Shown piece by piece: positions 53,882-64,000 of a DNA stretch of 64,000 bases (position 1 is the stretch's first letter; each line of letters opens with the position of its first letter). Source of the DNA: Topomyia yanbarensis (Eukaryota; Arthropoda; Insecta; Diptera; Culicidae); NCBI RefSeq assembly GCF_030247195.1, contig NC_080672.1, positions 370,520,166 through 370,584,165 of the forward strand. The letters run 5' to 3'. The position numbers were made by a program, and so were the translations under genes. The notes under the pieces were generated by a model that had not been told where the DNA came from, ran no database searches, and saw only the letters and a list, made by a program, of their open reading frames with translations.

Positions 53882-56229
53882 CTATGGCTACCGATTAGGT
53901 TGATATTATTTAAATTTTTTATCGACATTTGAACTCACCACTCTGAGTAATCGTACTTTCGAAACACTCCGCGCACTGGTCTACGAACCATCCCATCCAA
54001 CCAGTCTTGCTATCGGTGGGCCGTGGATTGTAAACAAATGGCTGTTATTTCCGCCAAATTATGCTAAAAGAATTCTCGACTCGATTAATCTCGCATTCAA
54101 ATGGAATCTTTTGCGCCGTCCGTGTCGGTGGCTATCAAATCACCCCAACGACTGGAACGAACTGTCCTACCGATATCAAGCGCGATTAAAATTCAGTCAA
54201 TTCAGTTCTGTTGAGCCGGGCGGCGATCGGTCCGATCAGTCGGCGATCACCCACCGCGCACCTGGGAGATCGTCACGGTCATCACCGTCATAATTTAGTT
54301 CAATGTCGATCCGGTCGGACGTTCGGATCGCTGGATTTCGATTCCCGGGGACGGCATGGAAATAGTGGTAGTTCCCAATCAATAAAGCATTTATCATTAA
54401 CTTTAATTTTACGATTATTATTAAATTATACGATCTTTCCCCATTTTTTTTTCAGCGCTTGGCCCGCAAAAGTCGTTGGCAATCAATCATTTGACCGGCG
54501 CGGCGGCGGCGGCGGGCTGGAAAGGATTTGATCAGCCCGCACGCCACACACGCGCTCGCTCTGCTTACTGGATAGCCCGAGGTCCCGCTGCAATGTGGCG
54601 ACATTTTAGATGAATTATGGAAATGACGTGTGGATGCGTGATGCCATCGGACGGATCGTCGATTGCAATCTGGCCTGTCCGGTGAGGTGTCATAATTTAC
54701 AGGATTTTAGATAATGTATGACGGACTTTACGGAACCCTCAAAACTCACCAAGAAAATATATCTGAATAATATTCCTCATTTAAGTTCCATTAATGAGAT
54801 GACTAATTAGATAAAAATTAAGCAACATAATTTATTGTTTCAACCTAACATTTCAGACAGGAAGCGGAACCCAACACTTTCACCCTACAAAACCAAATTT
54901 CCATTGTCATAAATTTCCCCTGAAACAAGTCGCTGATACTTGAGAGTTTATTATTTTAGTTCAGCACCATCGGAGACCTTATTGTCGAATATCCGAAAAA
55001 ACAGAGAAATGCGAAAGAAAACAATCACATCTTCGACTCTTACAAAACGATTAGGTAATTGGATATGCCATAATTCTCCGCTGGGAACGCAACTTCCACT
55101 AACCGACTGGTGGCAGAGCAAATGTCCCATTACATACAAACCGAGGAAACACCACGCATCCATTCGTCCGAGACAGACTGTCGTCATCCGTGGTTCGCTT
55201 TGTTGCCACTTGTCAACCATTATTGCCCTGTGGACCATGTGCTTGTTGTTACTTCCTACGCCGAACGGGCGACGGTTGAAATCGTCGAGGGCCCAGGGCG
55301 TCATATTTCCTAGAACTGAATTCCCGCCGAACATGTGCGCGTGTTTTGCCTGTTCTTCGAGGGAGGGAACCTAAAGATACCCGCCGGGTGAGGACAGACA
55401 GAAAGGGGACTTTGCCTGGCAGTTGAAAATGGGAAAGAGAGAAAAGAAAACGCAGCCGCGGGAAGATTAACGCTGACACTTGTTAGTAACCACACCGTGG
55501 ACTGTAGTTAGTTCTGTAGGGTTCCGTTTCACGCTTCCAGACCGCGGGTGAGATCGGCGTGTTGAAATGCATAACGTCATCTTCCAGCCAGCCCGGCAGC
55601 AGCGTGAAAAAGACATGCAGACAAGAAAGAAGTTTTATCCGGCAGCCAGAGCGCGTCGGGTGAACGGGGTTTGATACTTCCACTTCCCGCGATGTTTGTT
55701 GTTACTCGCTTATTTGAGCGTGATGTATGTTTTGTGTGCGCTTGTTGGACGGCTCTGTGACATTTGGAACGAGCTGAGACTATTTATTCAATTAGCTGGG
55801 AACATATTGGGATTATTTCATGTCGCACATCATGGTGTTGAATCATTTGTTTTGAAATTTATGCAGTTCCGTCAATGGAAGTATTTCGAAATTGATGAAA
55901 GTTTTTTTGAGTCAGCAACGTAGTACGGATACATAAATTTTGTATTTCGAGATTTTGATCTTTAAAATGTGCAGGTTTATCAGGTCAGTACAACGTCATT
56001 ATTGGATAACACACGGGAAAATTGAAAGAACAACTGGTTCAATGTGAAATGCCAATGAGCCATAGATGAGAAAAATCAATCTAGGAGCCTATTGTTCGCA
56101 GCGGTTACACGTTAAAACAGTACAGTTATCTAAAACATTTGAAAAAGGCGATTATGAGGTATAAAAGTACCCGGCACCTGTTGACCAATTGAATAATAGT
56201 GAAAGCAGCACTTTAAGTTTCAAAAAAAA
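53882..56229. other. Unassigned stretch, partly GC-richer
   Basis: Between about 54,100 and 54,720 and between 55,080 and 55,690 the GC content rises and the sequence looks single-copy, including a (GGC)n-like stretch near 54,496-54,513. No splice-like gene structure or known protein can be supported. Long frames at 54,940-55,374 occur on both strands and look accidental. Confidence 0.4.
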
Positions 56230-58490
56230 TTTCAAAAAAACCCTGAGACAGGAAAAATGTACAAAACCCTAATGTCTAAGAGAACGGGTTTGGGCTGTCA
56301 TCACCCGACCACGCTAACCACTGCTCTTGCCCAGAACCTGATTCCTCCCCGGCACTACCTTACGGCATTACTTCGGGGAGGGGTTTTTTATGTGCATAGC
56401 ACACACTCTAATTCAACTACTTACTAGTTCGCTTCTTCCGCAGGGTTACAGCGCCACTCCTCGACACATCACCAATTCTCTACCCTCCACACAGACTGGC
56501 AATTTCTGCATGGCAATCGGAAAGCTGGCTGTGAGTCGAAACTTAGTGCTCCTCCCCTACGAAGACAATCTGGGCGGCAAACTTCAGATTGTCTAGTTCA
56601 CCGAGCCCTTGGACTCCCTTATGCCATTCAGCAACACGACTCGGCTCCCTTGTGCCAGTTAGCACCGCAACTCCCTTCTCGTACAATTCAGCGCCATTTA
56701 CTCGTTGAGCTCCCGACTTGTTCGCGAACTACTCGGTCTAGTCCCTGACGGTGGACTTAGCCTACTCCGACGGAGAGTTCCCCGGTGAGAGAAGTTCTCC
56801 CGAAGCCGAGTCAGCCAGCCGGGTGTCGAGGTCAGTTCGGCGATTCCGGTTGAGCAGGGAGTCCGGTTCGCTGGTGCCCCGACGACCCGCGACTGGTGGT
56901 GTTTCGTCGCGGTCTACTCAGTCTAGTCCCCGGCGGTGAAGCTAGCTTACACGGACGAAGAGTTCCCCGGCGACGAAAGTTTTCCCGATACCGATTCTTC
57001 TTTGGTTTTAGCACCACAATTTCTTGAGCCCTTTGGCTCCCTCTCGTTCCATTTAGCTCTACTTTCCCGATGAACCATTCAGCTCCCGCCCTCACTTGTT
57101 CGCGAACTACTCGGTCTAGTCCCCAACAATGGATCTAGCCTGTTCTCCTGAAACCGAGCGGTAGATTTCTTCTGATACCGATGTTCGTTTCTGTGAGCCA
57201 TTTAGCTCTCCGCGTCGTCCCGATCTACTCGATCTAGTCCCCGGCGGTGGATCTAGCCTACTCAACAGGCCATCCAGTAGGTGCTGAGGTCTATCCGGCG
57301 ATTCCGGGTGGAGCATAACTTCCGGTTCACCAGCGCCCCAACGCTAGCTCTGCGACGCGGTCTACTCAGTCTAATCCCCGGCGGTGGATATAGCCTACTC
57401 ACCAGCTACCCGGTAGGGTGTCAAGATCGGTTTAGCGATTCCGGTGAAGCTTGACGTCCGGTTCACAGGCGCCCCGACGACCCAAACTCGGTGCTACGTC
57501 ACGTACTACTCAACTGGTCCCCGGCGGTGGACCTTGTCTACACAGTCGGAGAGTTCCCCGGCGGCGGATTTCTCTCGAAACCCGATTTGTGGCTTCTTGT
57601 TGGTCCCTTCGCCACTTCCTCTGTAGCTCGGAGAGTATGCTCGTAACCACTCTGTTGACAGCGTCCCAGGTATGTTCATCACGGCACAGCTCTTCGACGA
57701 TATTGTCCACTATCATACCAGGTATACCCCAATGAGTTTCTTCGAACCTAGGGCAATCGAAGACCACGTGTGCCGGTGTCTCCTGCACAGTCGCACACTC
57801 CGGGCAAAGGGGTGACGAAGTATGTCCAAACCGATGCAAGTACTTCTGGAAGCATCCGTGCCTGGGCAAAAACTGCGTCAAATGGAAGTTCACCTATCCA
57901 TGCTTCCTATGTACCCAAGCCGACACATTTGGGATGAGTCGGTGGGTCCACCTTCCTTTGTCCGCGTTGTCCCACTCCTGTTGCCATTTAGCCAACAAGT
58001 CCGCTCGGACCAGTCTCCTAGCGTTACGTACATTTCTCCGCTGGTAGCATTCCACGTCCTCCGCCAGGGTTATGAAGATGGGTATCATCCCGGCGATAAC
58101 ACATACTGCCGCCGACGATATTGTTTTGTAGGCACTCGCGACTCGTACGGCCATCAGCCGGAATGTCCTGTTTAGCTTTTCACGGTTCTGCTTGGTTTTC
58201 AGCGCAGCACTCCAGGCAGGAACCCCATACCGGAGTATCGATGACGAAACGGTAGATAGCAGACGTCTCGTGCTGCTTCTCCGGCCGCCGACGTTTGGCT
58301 ATTGGATTCTCGCTATTGCGTTCGTTGACTTCGCCGACTTTTCACAGGCGTAGTCAACGTGGTTGTTGAAGCTCAACCGGTCGTCGATTATAACTCCCAA
58401 TTGCTTCAGTGCACGCTTCGATGCAATTACGTGCCCTCCGACGTCGATCTACATCCGCTGAACCGCTTTGCAGTTATTGACCAACAACAC
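56230..58490 (-). mobile_element. R1-clade retrotransposon copy C, 5'-truncated
   Basis: The minus strand holds the C-terminal third of ORF2 and the full 3' UTR, closely related to copy A. All six repeat units (plus strand near 56725, 56920, 57110, 57230, 57367 and 57520) and the 3' hairpin (56344-56382) are kept. The copy begins abruptly near 58,490, within the reverse transcriptase region, as usual for incomplete reverse transcription. No (ACAY)n is visible next to its 3' end near 56,230, unlike copies A and B. Confidence 0.85.
57510..58487 (-). pseudogene. R1-clade ORF2 fragment (copy C)
   Basis: The minus strand encodes the region after the polymerase active site: MAVRVASAYKTISSAAV, WQQEWDNADKGRWTHRLIP, then NFHLTQFLPRHGCFQKYL and the C-terminal Cys/His motif (CPECATVQETPAHVVFDC). 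Here the codon that is TAG in copy A (18080) is CAG (Gln). A TAG at 57891-57893 replaces the Glu found in copy A. It retains the segment ELCRDEHTWDAVNRVVTSIL that copy A has lost. The rest of ORF2 is missing. Confidence 0.85.
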
Positions 58491-58998
58491 GATCAATATA
58501 CGGAAAGGGGCACATGGAACGAAAAAGGTTGAAAACCACTGATCTAGATATTGTTTCCATTATAATTCCATATCAACATTAGAATAGAGCTAATAAGATT
58601 TGTAAACAAACTTTTGTTTTGCTGATTTCTCTTAATTTGTTATATTCTCAACCCAGAAAACATTTGAAAATGATTCTACCAAGCGTAAATATTTCGATTC
58701 ATGTGTATCTTTCATGAAATTCGACTCGACAGTGGAGTAATGAGCGAAATAAGTTTGTTTATAAAAATCTCATTAGCCCTTTTGAAGAATTGATATTGAA
58801 TTGTCCCTTAACCCATTAACTTAATTTTCTATTATTAAATAATTGGTCGGGATTATCAGTTTGGAACTGTTTTTAAGGATAATGTTATGGTTTATACAAG
58901 AGTCCATAAAACCGGGTTTGTGAAACAACCGAGCGTAAATATGGGTCGACACTGTACTTGTGTAATCTGTTGGACTAGTTTAGAGCTTCAATAAGTAG
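58491..58998. other. Unassigned AT-rich stretch
   Basis: Nothing recognisable. Confidence 0.45.
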
Positions 58999-59583
58999 TA
59001 GCGGAACCCGGCGCTATTCGGACCTACCTAAGCAAATCGTCCTTTTAGGTGGATAGATGTGAAAAAAAATAATCGGTTAAAGGTCCTAATTGTATGTTTG
59101 AAACCTCAGCTACATTTTAGTACCATAAACGTTAAGTTGCACCACACCATGGCAGCGCTAGGTGACGATTTTCAAAACTCTACGCTTTTCCATCCTTTTA
59201 CTGTGTAGGGGCAATTCAGACCGTCAATGGAATTATGTTCACCTATGAGATAGTTACAATAAAAACTCCTTAAGAAGTAAAAATAAATAAGATGCGTTAC
59301 AAAAACTTAATCCGGCTAGTCACAGCAATCGATTGGTGCATCATGTATTTTCGTTACTGTGGCGTGTGTAACCGTGTGCGTAGCCGCAAGCCGCTGAACG
59401 ATGGTTGAGGGAATCTCTTTTCTAAAAATTAGATTCAGCTGTCAAAATTAATGTTTTAAAATAGCGGTTCCAGGAATGTGCACAATAATCAGAAACTCTT
59501 ACGATTTTCTGAGAAATCGAGGGGTGCGAGACCCGGGGTTATTAAGACCGTGGGGGTAGGTCTTAATAACCCCGGGTCTCCCT
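58999..59583. mobile_element. MITE related to the 2.4-kb one, with a perfect hairpin end
   Basis: The left end, AACCCGGCGCTATTCGGACC, is an imperfect inverted partner of the right end (reversed, GACCCGGGGTTATTAAGACC). Near the right end the same sequence occurs twice in opposite directions, giving a perfect 22-bp stem. TA may flank both ends. A further internal copy of the motif (GGGGCAATTCAGACC) lies near 59,212. No coding capacity. Confidence 0.55.
59528..59580. repeat. Perfect 22-bp inverted repeat with 9-nt loop
   Basis: Positions 59528-59549 and 59559-59580 are exact reverse complements (left arm starts GAGACCCGGGG), separated by GTGGGGGTA. It looks like a tandem-inverted duplication of the MITE end. 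Confidence 0.95.
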
Positions 59584-59814
59584 ATACTTAGCACTTCTCA
59601 AAAGCTTTTTTTAATCCTTTAGTTGCCCAAATCTATTATTTGCTCAATTTAGGCAAGCTTATTCAGTCGCAATGGTTTTGCAGAAACGTTCAAAGTCAAC
59701 GGAGCTAATGTTCCCATTCTTAAATTTAAATATTTAAATAGATATATTAACCGTTGCTCTCAGCTTCGTTTATTGCCGAACAGTTTGTGCAACACTACAC
59801 ACACGTCTTGAATG

Positions 59815-60030
59815 TAAAAAAGCAAAGTCATACTACATTCAGTAGCAACTGCTGATTTTCTGTTTTGACAAATTTCATTGCCGATTCTTAATGCATGGGA
59901 GAATTACAGGGCCAGGGTTACGATCTTACTGATCACAAAGAATCCTTCCTGGCTGGGACTCAAACATACGCCGGGTAACTCATGGGATCATCGTCTTACC
60001 CGCTGATTCGTGAAGCAAGGGCCACTCTTG
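59815..60030 (-). mobile_element. tRNA-derived SINE, older copy
   Basis: On the minus strand the head shows CACGAATCAGCGGGTAAG, then a B-box-like TGTTTGAGTCCCAGCC, followed by a body (GGATTCTTTGTGATCAG; TTAAGAATCGGC; AAAACAGAAA) that I associate with mosquito SINEs. No clear duplication or poly(A) is left. It is a different family from the SINE at 52,966. Confidence 0.6.
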
Positions 60031-60046
60031 AATGTTGTTTCATTTA

Positions 60047-62030
60047 TCCTTCTTTAGGAGTTAACTTTTTGTAACGAATAACGTGTTAGCGGATCGTATT
60101 AACCCCAATTTTAAACTCAGTTTTAAGACATATTTTCAGTCAAATCTATATGAACCTGTGCCCAAATTGTGAGCTAGCGTTTAAATTTTCAGTTTTTGGT
60201 AAATATTATCGTTTTTGACCAAGTTGTCTAGTGGGAATCGGTGCCGAATGCGGTCATGTTTGGCATACATACATACATACATTCATGCAGAACATTCATA
60301 AAAAAACACAGGTTTCTTGACAAAATACTAATAATAAACACAACCAAAACAAAAATAAAAATGTATAAACCAAATTTGTACTTGATACGACCGATCCTGG
60401 ACGTTCCGGATGTCGAATCCGATGCCGATTCCGGTGGGATTATTGTATATCTCATAATGTTGAACAAGTGACAATCTTCTCAATCAATGAAACTGATCCC
60501 AAAAATTTGTAATAAGCTTGAAATTTTTTTATAAAATCTCGTCTAAAATGATATTACCACTGTGACTCAACTCTTGACCCTGGATTCATCCGGAAGATCC
60601 GGAACATCCGTATAAATGGTCAATTCACGAATCTAGTTCTATAGCTCTGATGTTTTTTTTTCGAAAATATCTGTTGCATTGCCATAAATTCGTAGTTATA
60701 ACTGGAAAATTGACCATATAATTACTTTCCGGAAGATATGAAACATCCGCGCAGCTGGTCAATTAATGGACGTTGTCCTAGAGACTTGAGATATTTTCGA
60801 AAACATATAACATAATATTATTTGTATAAATTCGTACTTGTGACTGGGACAGAGACCCATTGACCTTTCGGAGATCCCGCGTAGAATTCGCCAGTTCACA
60901 AATAGGGTCTTTGTTCCGGTCACAAATACAATTTTTTGTAATAATACTTCTAAAAAAATCGAGAAAACCATAGACTTCCAGATTCAGTTCCGGATCTTCC
61001 GGAACGATACAAGTAAGTTTCATATCTCAGTCACAAGTACGAATTTATGCGAAAGATATTCCAAAAAATCTAAGACAAGGTTAAATTGGCCAGTTCCACT
61101 GATGTTCCAGACCTTCCGGAAGGTCATTATGTAGCCAAACAAACATGTGTAGGTCATAAGTATGAACTCGTTCAAATGAGAATTCAAGAAGCACTAGTAA
61201 CCCTTGATTATAAGACCAGTTTTATGAATTGATCAGTTCAACGAATGTTTCCAATGTTCCGGATGGTCATTATGTGACCAATTTTTCACTCGGATCTAGA
61301 AATTTATACCAATGCAACGTGAATCAATTTTTGAAAAAACTGCAGAATTCTAGAAGTAGATTCATGAACTAGACAGTCCTACGGATGTTCCGGATTTTCC
61401 AATATTTGAATCAGAGTATCAATATCATCTTAGATGGGATTTTTTATAAACTTGCAAGAATATTACAAAACTTTGGAATCAGTGCCATTGATTGACCATA
61501 TTGTCACTTGTTCAGTATTTTGATCGGTCCAATCATGTACAAACCTGAAATGTACATTATTATTTTTTTTTTTTTGGTTGTGTTTATTATTAGTATTCTG
61601 TCAATAAACTTGTGATTTATGATTACGGTTCTGCATACATCTATGTATGCCAAACATGACCCAATACGGCACCGATTCCCGCTGGCCAACCTGGTCGAAA
61701 ACGATAATATTTACCAGAAACTGAAAATTTAAACTCTAACACACAATTTGAGTACAAGTTCAAATAGATTTGACTGGAATGGTTTCTTAAAATTGAGTTC
61801 GAAATCGGTGTCAATATGACCCAATAACACCTTATTCGTAACTTTCTTTGTACCGCCGTTCAGTAATGTCCGAAAATTTTAAAACTTGATTGAAAATCGT
61901 AGCTCTCCATGAAAGAGGAAAAGTCAAGCAATTCCACAAGCAATTCCACACTTCTAGGTGCAAAACTACAAAAGTTATCGCATTTTGAAAGTTTATTTTG
62001 TGTCATATTGACCCCTACACCTAAAGAAGG
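60047..62030. mobile_element. Non-autonomous element with long inverted repeats, about 2 kb
   Basis: About 430 bp at 60047-60480 return inverted at about 61490-62030. Shared blocks include CCTTCTTTAGG at the extreme ends, GTAAATATTATCGTTTT, GGGAATCGGTGCCG, CATGTTTGGCATACAT and AATACTAATAATAAACACAA. The right arm has about 150 bp near its end that the left arm lacks. The interior (60,480-61,490) is a set of diverged units with GTTCCGGAT or TTCCGGAA, GGTCATTATGT and TCACAAGTACGAATTTAT motifs at irregular spacing. No protein is encoded. The superfamily is unknown; the target duplication is unclear. Confidence 0.75.
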
Positions 62031-62057
62031 TTAAATTAAAAATATCATAAACTTGTG

Positions 62058-62230
62058 TTAGTGCTTTGCCATAAAATTGGTGCTAGTAGCAAGACGGCAG
62101 ATCAAGAAAATAGGAGTCGAAACCGCTTTTCCCCATCTACAAATTGCCTGCCAGATCAGACGATTTAAAGCAAATTTTGACATTCTCTGCATTCGAAAAA
62201 TCAGCGCCTTACACTCCTTGTAAAAGTGTA
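62058..62230 (-). pseudogene. Small DD37E transposase fragment
   Basis: The minus strand encodes MQRMSKFALNRLIWQAICRW, the segment after the first catalytic Asp of DD37E transposases. At DNA level it matches the stump at 5205-5285 closely (GGCAGGCRATTTGTAGATG in both), and both diverge just after an A/GCGGTT. About 30 codons remain. Confidence 0.72.
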
Positions 62231-62261
62231 TTATAGAACACCTTGCTTTTTCTAGCACCAT

Positions 62262-64000
62262 CAGGGATTCTCATATTCGGTTAGCCCATAAATACTCTAG
62301 AATGTCCATTGTTGCAATTAGAGTAAATTGTAATTTGTAAATAAATAACTAGTATTAAATAGAAAATCAAACTGAAGTTTTCCTTCACGCAAACTCTGCA
62401 CAGTAGGCAAGAATGCAAATTTAGCAGAAATTTGCTGCTGCTAAACAACTTAAACTTAGTTTGTCTTTGGTAAAGTTTTCGTAGTTTGCGAATTCCTCCT
62501 TGCTTTTAAAGCAACAGTTTGGATTGTTCCAATTGTACCAAGATCAAACAATTAACTTTATAATCATTCTAGATAGAGCTATACTACAGTGAAGTTGTAG
62601 GACGACAAATTAAAAAAAAATCTGGAGACGTGTAGGCTCTATCTGTCATACTTTTCATTTCAAATAAAATTTAAAATCAGGATTTGGGGTGTTCTTAGTA
62701 AAACTATGTTATTCATATAACTTTTGCGGTAGTGATTTAAAACTGAAGTAGCCTACAGACAACTTTAAGCTTCGTTTAGGGCGAACAATTTGGTTCATGG
62801 CACCACATACATGAGTACAATCGTTGAACAGTTATGAGCCCTTTTTTGCCAAACATGGGTTCTATTTGGAATATCAATATCACTGATTGAGTCAACAGAA
62901 GATAATTCTTTTTGATCTACATATCAGATCATGACACGAGGTATAACTGAGCAAAAAATGACGATAGAGATATTTTCACAAAATTGATTTCCAAAAAACA
63001 ATTTACTAGTATTTATATCCCTCTTAGTTAGAGTGTTAAGGTACTAGAATAAAATATTAATCTTCAAAAACTCTGAAAATCATCTAAAAGATGTGTTTGT
63101 AAGAAATGTAAGCTACAAAAATTATGTTAGAGGTTTGTTTGTTTGGATTGGCTCTTAGTAAATTGTTTCAATTACTTTCTCGGTGGACAATACAAAACAA
63201 ATGGTTTCGTTCTCAAGATAAAATGTTGCACTCTACAAGACTTTTCTATTATTTTAAATGTTGGGAAAGGTGACTCTAAATTTATTAAAATCTAAAAATT
63301 TACTTTTCAATAGTTCGAAATGAAATTTTGCAGTTTTACAAAAATTGAAGAAAATCAATTTTTTTAAAACTTTGGCGAAGACACTACGGCTAGATGTCTT
63401 GTATTTTTCATTTTACAATAAATTAACCAACAAAAGAAGGGTGTATCTTTCAAAACCAAAACCACCACATGGGTTCGATTTGGTAGAAATTTTTCCAAAG
63501 AAATTTTTCAAACCCAAAAAAAGAAGACGAACGGTAACCTCTATATCGAAATGGAAAAAAGCTTTCTGGGATGAAAGTAAAATCGAGGTACAGTTACATG
63601 ATCTGGATAAGCTCTCTATGCTGGACAATCATTTCCATGATTTTTCTTGAATCTCGTTTAACTTGTTGATAAAACCTTTACAATCGAAGTGATATACCGT
63701 TAAGCTTGCTTGAGCTGCTACCCGTTGTACAAATATTGGATTCGCGCCAAAATTTTAAATTCATTCAATTCAAAGCACCTTATTTAGTTGTTTCTGAATA
63801 ATTTTGTTTGTTAGTCCTGATTTAAAAAAAAGAACAAAAACGTTAAGAGGGTCATTTTATAAATTTCAAGGGCTCGTGTAAGGCGGGAGTCCAATATCAA
63901 GTATCCTGTAAATCAACCATACATTCTGTCAGAACTCGGAACACCGGGATTGATCAGCCACGATCGTAATTATGGTAAACTCTAAAAGTTAAAAAAAATT
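62262..64000. other. Unassigned AT-rich stretch
   Basis: No gene or element is defined. A phrase such as TAGATAGAGCTATACTACAG and similar sentence-like AT-rich runs have the feel of an old dispersed repeat. A 101-codon frame at 63345-63650 is Lys-rich, lacks an ATG start and has no known motif. Confidence 0.4.

Noticed and set aside
54940..55374. 144-codon plus-strand and 127-codon minus-strand frames
   Set aside because: They overlap each other on opposite strands, match nothing I know and lie in locally GC-richer DNA.
63345..63650. 101-codon Lys-rich frame
   Set aside because: No ATG start, no motif, strongly biased to A-rich codons; probably chance.

Overview
The window looks like a piece of a large, repeat-rich insect genome, most likely a mosquito (Culicidae, probably a culicine). 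The evidence is its transposons: a Tc1/mariner element whose transposase has the DD37E spacing known from mosquitoes, an R1-clade LINE sitting in (ACAY)n repeats, I- and Jockey-type LINEs, tRNA-derived SINEs and many short inverted-repeat elements. The base composition is AT-rich. I could not support any ordinary host protein gene, tRNA gene, rRNA gene or CRISPR array. Almost everything that can be named is a transposon or a simple repeat, many of them nested inside one another.

Layout. 1-9.5 kb: a TA-flanked MITE with a large internal palindrome, then a decayed retroviral-type envelope gene on the minus strand. That gene is split by a 5.2 kb hAT-like element with an exact 8-bp target duplication, and the hAT-like element itself carries a complete but dead DD37E element. 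12.5-19.7 kb: a dispersed DNA repeat containing a (CATA)n tract, into which a long R1-clade (Waldo-like) LINE has inserted. It carries ORF1, an ORF2 with two stop codons, and a structured 3' UTR. 19.9 kb: a 297-bp hAT MITE. 23.7-25.4 kb: a second, diverged R1 copy in the same kind of target, on the minus strand. 25.5-27.6 kb: about 1 kb of a pure 7-bp satellite (CAATTGT)n followed by about 1.1 kb of T/G-rich low-complexity DNA.

29.6-37.9 kb: small MITEs, a deleted Tc1-like relic, a (TA)n tract, an ORF1-only LINE ending in poly(A) and split by an 862-bp long-TIR element with a 9-bp duplication, a truncated Jockey-type LINE, and an endonuclease fragment of another LINE. 38-42 kb: AT-rich DNA with foldback repeats. 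44.4-52.6 kb: an I-clade LINE (ORF1, then ORF2 with endonuclease, reverse transcriptase and RNase H) split by a 1,835-bp hAT element with an exact 8-bp duplication. 53-54 kb: a SINE with an exact 14-bp duplication and a palindromic MITE. 56.2-58.5 kb: a third R1 copy, 5'-truncated, minus strand. 59-62.2 kb: a MITE with a perfect 22-bp hairpin, a second SINE, a 2-kb long-inverted-repeat element, and another DD37E fragment.

The nesting gives a relative chronology: envelope gene, then hAT-like element, then DD37E; I LINE, then hAT; ORF1-only LINE, then long-TIR element; CATA-bearing repeat, then R1. None of the autonomous elements appears intact. The observations I rate highest are the hairpin-capable 7-mer satellite, the repeated use of one target class by two different R1 copies, the conserved six-unit 3' UTR of that R1 family, and the ORF1-only LINE.
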